This document shows, in pieces, positions 36,444 through 36,547 of a DNA stretch of 36,547 bases (positions within the stretch are counted from its first letter, which is position 1; each line of letters starts with the position of its first letter). Both the position numbers and the translations under genes were made by a program. Source of the DNA: Lysinibacillus pakistanensis (GTDB lineage: Bacteria; Bacillota; Bacilli; Bacillales_A; Planococcaceae); the NCBI GenBank assembly GCA_001312325.1, contig BBDJ01000041.1, forward strand, positions 1-36,547, given 5' to 3'. Below the pieces are notes generated by a model that was not told the origin of the DNA, made no database searches, and saw only the letters and a list, made by a program, of their open reading frames with translations.

Positions 36444-36547
36444 TTGGATCCCCTTTCGTACGAAATCGGTTGACCAGACCTGATTTCATTGTACGGCTGG
36501 GGTTTTTTTCTTGTCCATAGCTAGAAGCTCTTTAGAAGGGGCTGTCT

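Larger units (their letters stand above)
35838..36500 (-). mobile_element. IS200/IS605-family element
   Basis: Element with a single tnpA gene and structured ends. On the right (35838-35949) it has the hairpin AACCACCAGTCTAACTGGTG, a large closed stem GCGTGAAA/TTTTCACGC (35869 and 35935) and an inner TGTCTAAAGACA hairpin. On the left, CGTACGAAATC (36457-36467) pairs with GATTTCATTGTACG (36482-36495). There is no tnpB. The exact boundaries are estimated. Confidence 0.75.

Noticed and set aside
1..36547. CRISPR array, rRNA, tRNA
   Set aside because: No regularly spaced identical direct repeats with unique spacers, no cas-like genes, and no cloverleaf or ribosomal RNA segments were seen.

Overview
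The window looks like a chromosome segment of a low-GC Firmicute of the Bacillaceae/Planococcaceae type, most likely Lysinibacillus or a close relative. The support is strong AGGAGG-type ribosome sites, frequent TTG starts, a CcpA-like cre palindrome, a YdbS/YdbT pair, MKKL...LAGC lipoproteins and Bacillus-type small gene families. Genus is an inference; there is no rRNA or other marker gene here.

Region 1 (1-8348, minus strand) is one long catabolic operon. In transcription order it has a Liv-type solute-binding lipoprotein, the two ATPases LivG and LivF, the two permeases LivH and LivM, a thiolase-fold 3-oxoacyl synthase, an alpha/beta hydrolase, a short-chain dehydrogenase and an acyl-CoA ligase that runs off the left edge. 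Genes overlap or abut throughout. A cre-like palindrome lies just upstream of the first gene. The content fits import of a small organic acid followed by CoA activation and carbon-chain chemistry; the substrate is unknown.

Region 2 (8350-14160) has an aldo/keto reductase (+), a damaged LysR regulator (-), two pieces of alpha/beta hydrolase in opposite orientations, and a very large regulator (NTPase, TPR-like middle, SARP/BTAD C-terminus). Region 3 (14300-18000) holds an IS3-family remnant, a truncated secreted protein, a DUF4275-like gene, a small membrane protein, a thioredoxin-like relic and ccdA. Region 4 (18069-20640) is a tightly coupled ydbS-ydbT-ECF sigma operon. Region 5 (21300-26100) has a serine hydrolase with C-terminal membrane helices and two sister lipoproteins that share leader sequences and signal peptides.

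Region 6 (26100-36547) is a graveyard of mobile DNA. It contains a fused prophage scaffold/tape-measure scrap, a holin, the start of a possible lysis gene truncated by a class C group II intron relic, a secreted phospholipase A2 with a small membrane protein partner, an IS110 fragment, a C5 DNA methyltransferase without its target-recognition end, a CD1375-like phage protein, a tyrosine integrase and an IS200/IS605 element.

One pattern cuts across everything. Most long genes are broken, and by hand count about 38 breaks are cured by removing one base from an A or T run of 7 or 8. The few intact genes mostly lack such runs. This looks like homopolymer over-calling in the sequence more than biology, so genes marked pseudogene for this reason may be intact in the living strain. 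Genuine decay (deletions, truncations, in-frame stops) is also present and is noted separately.
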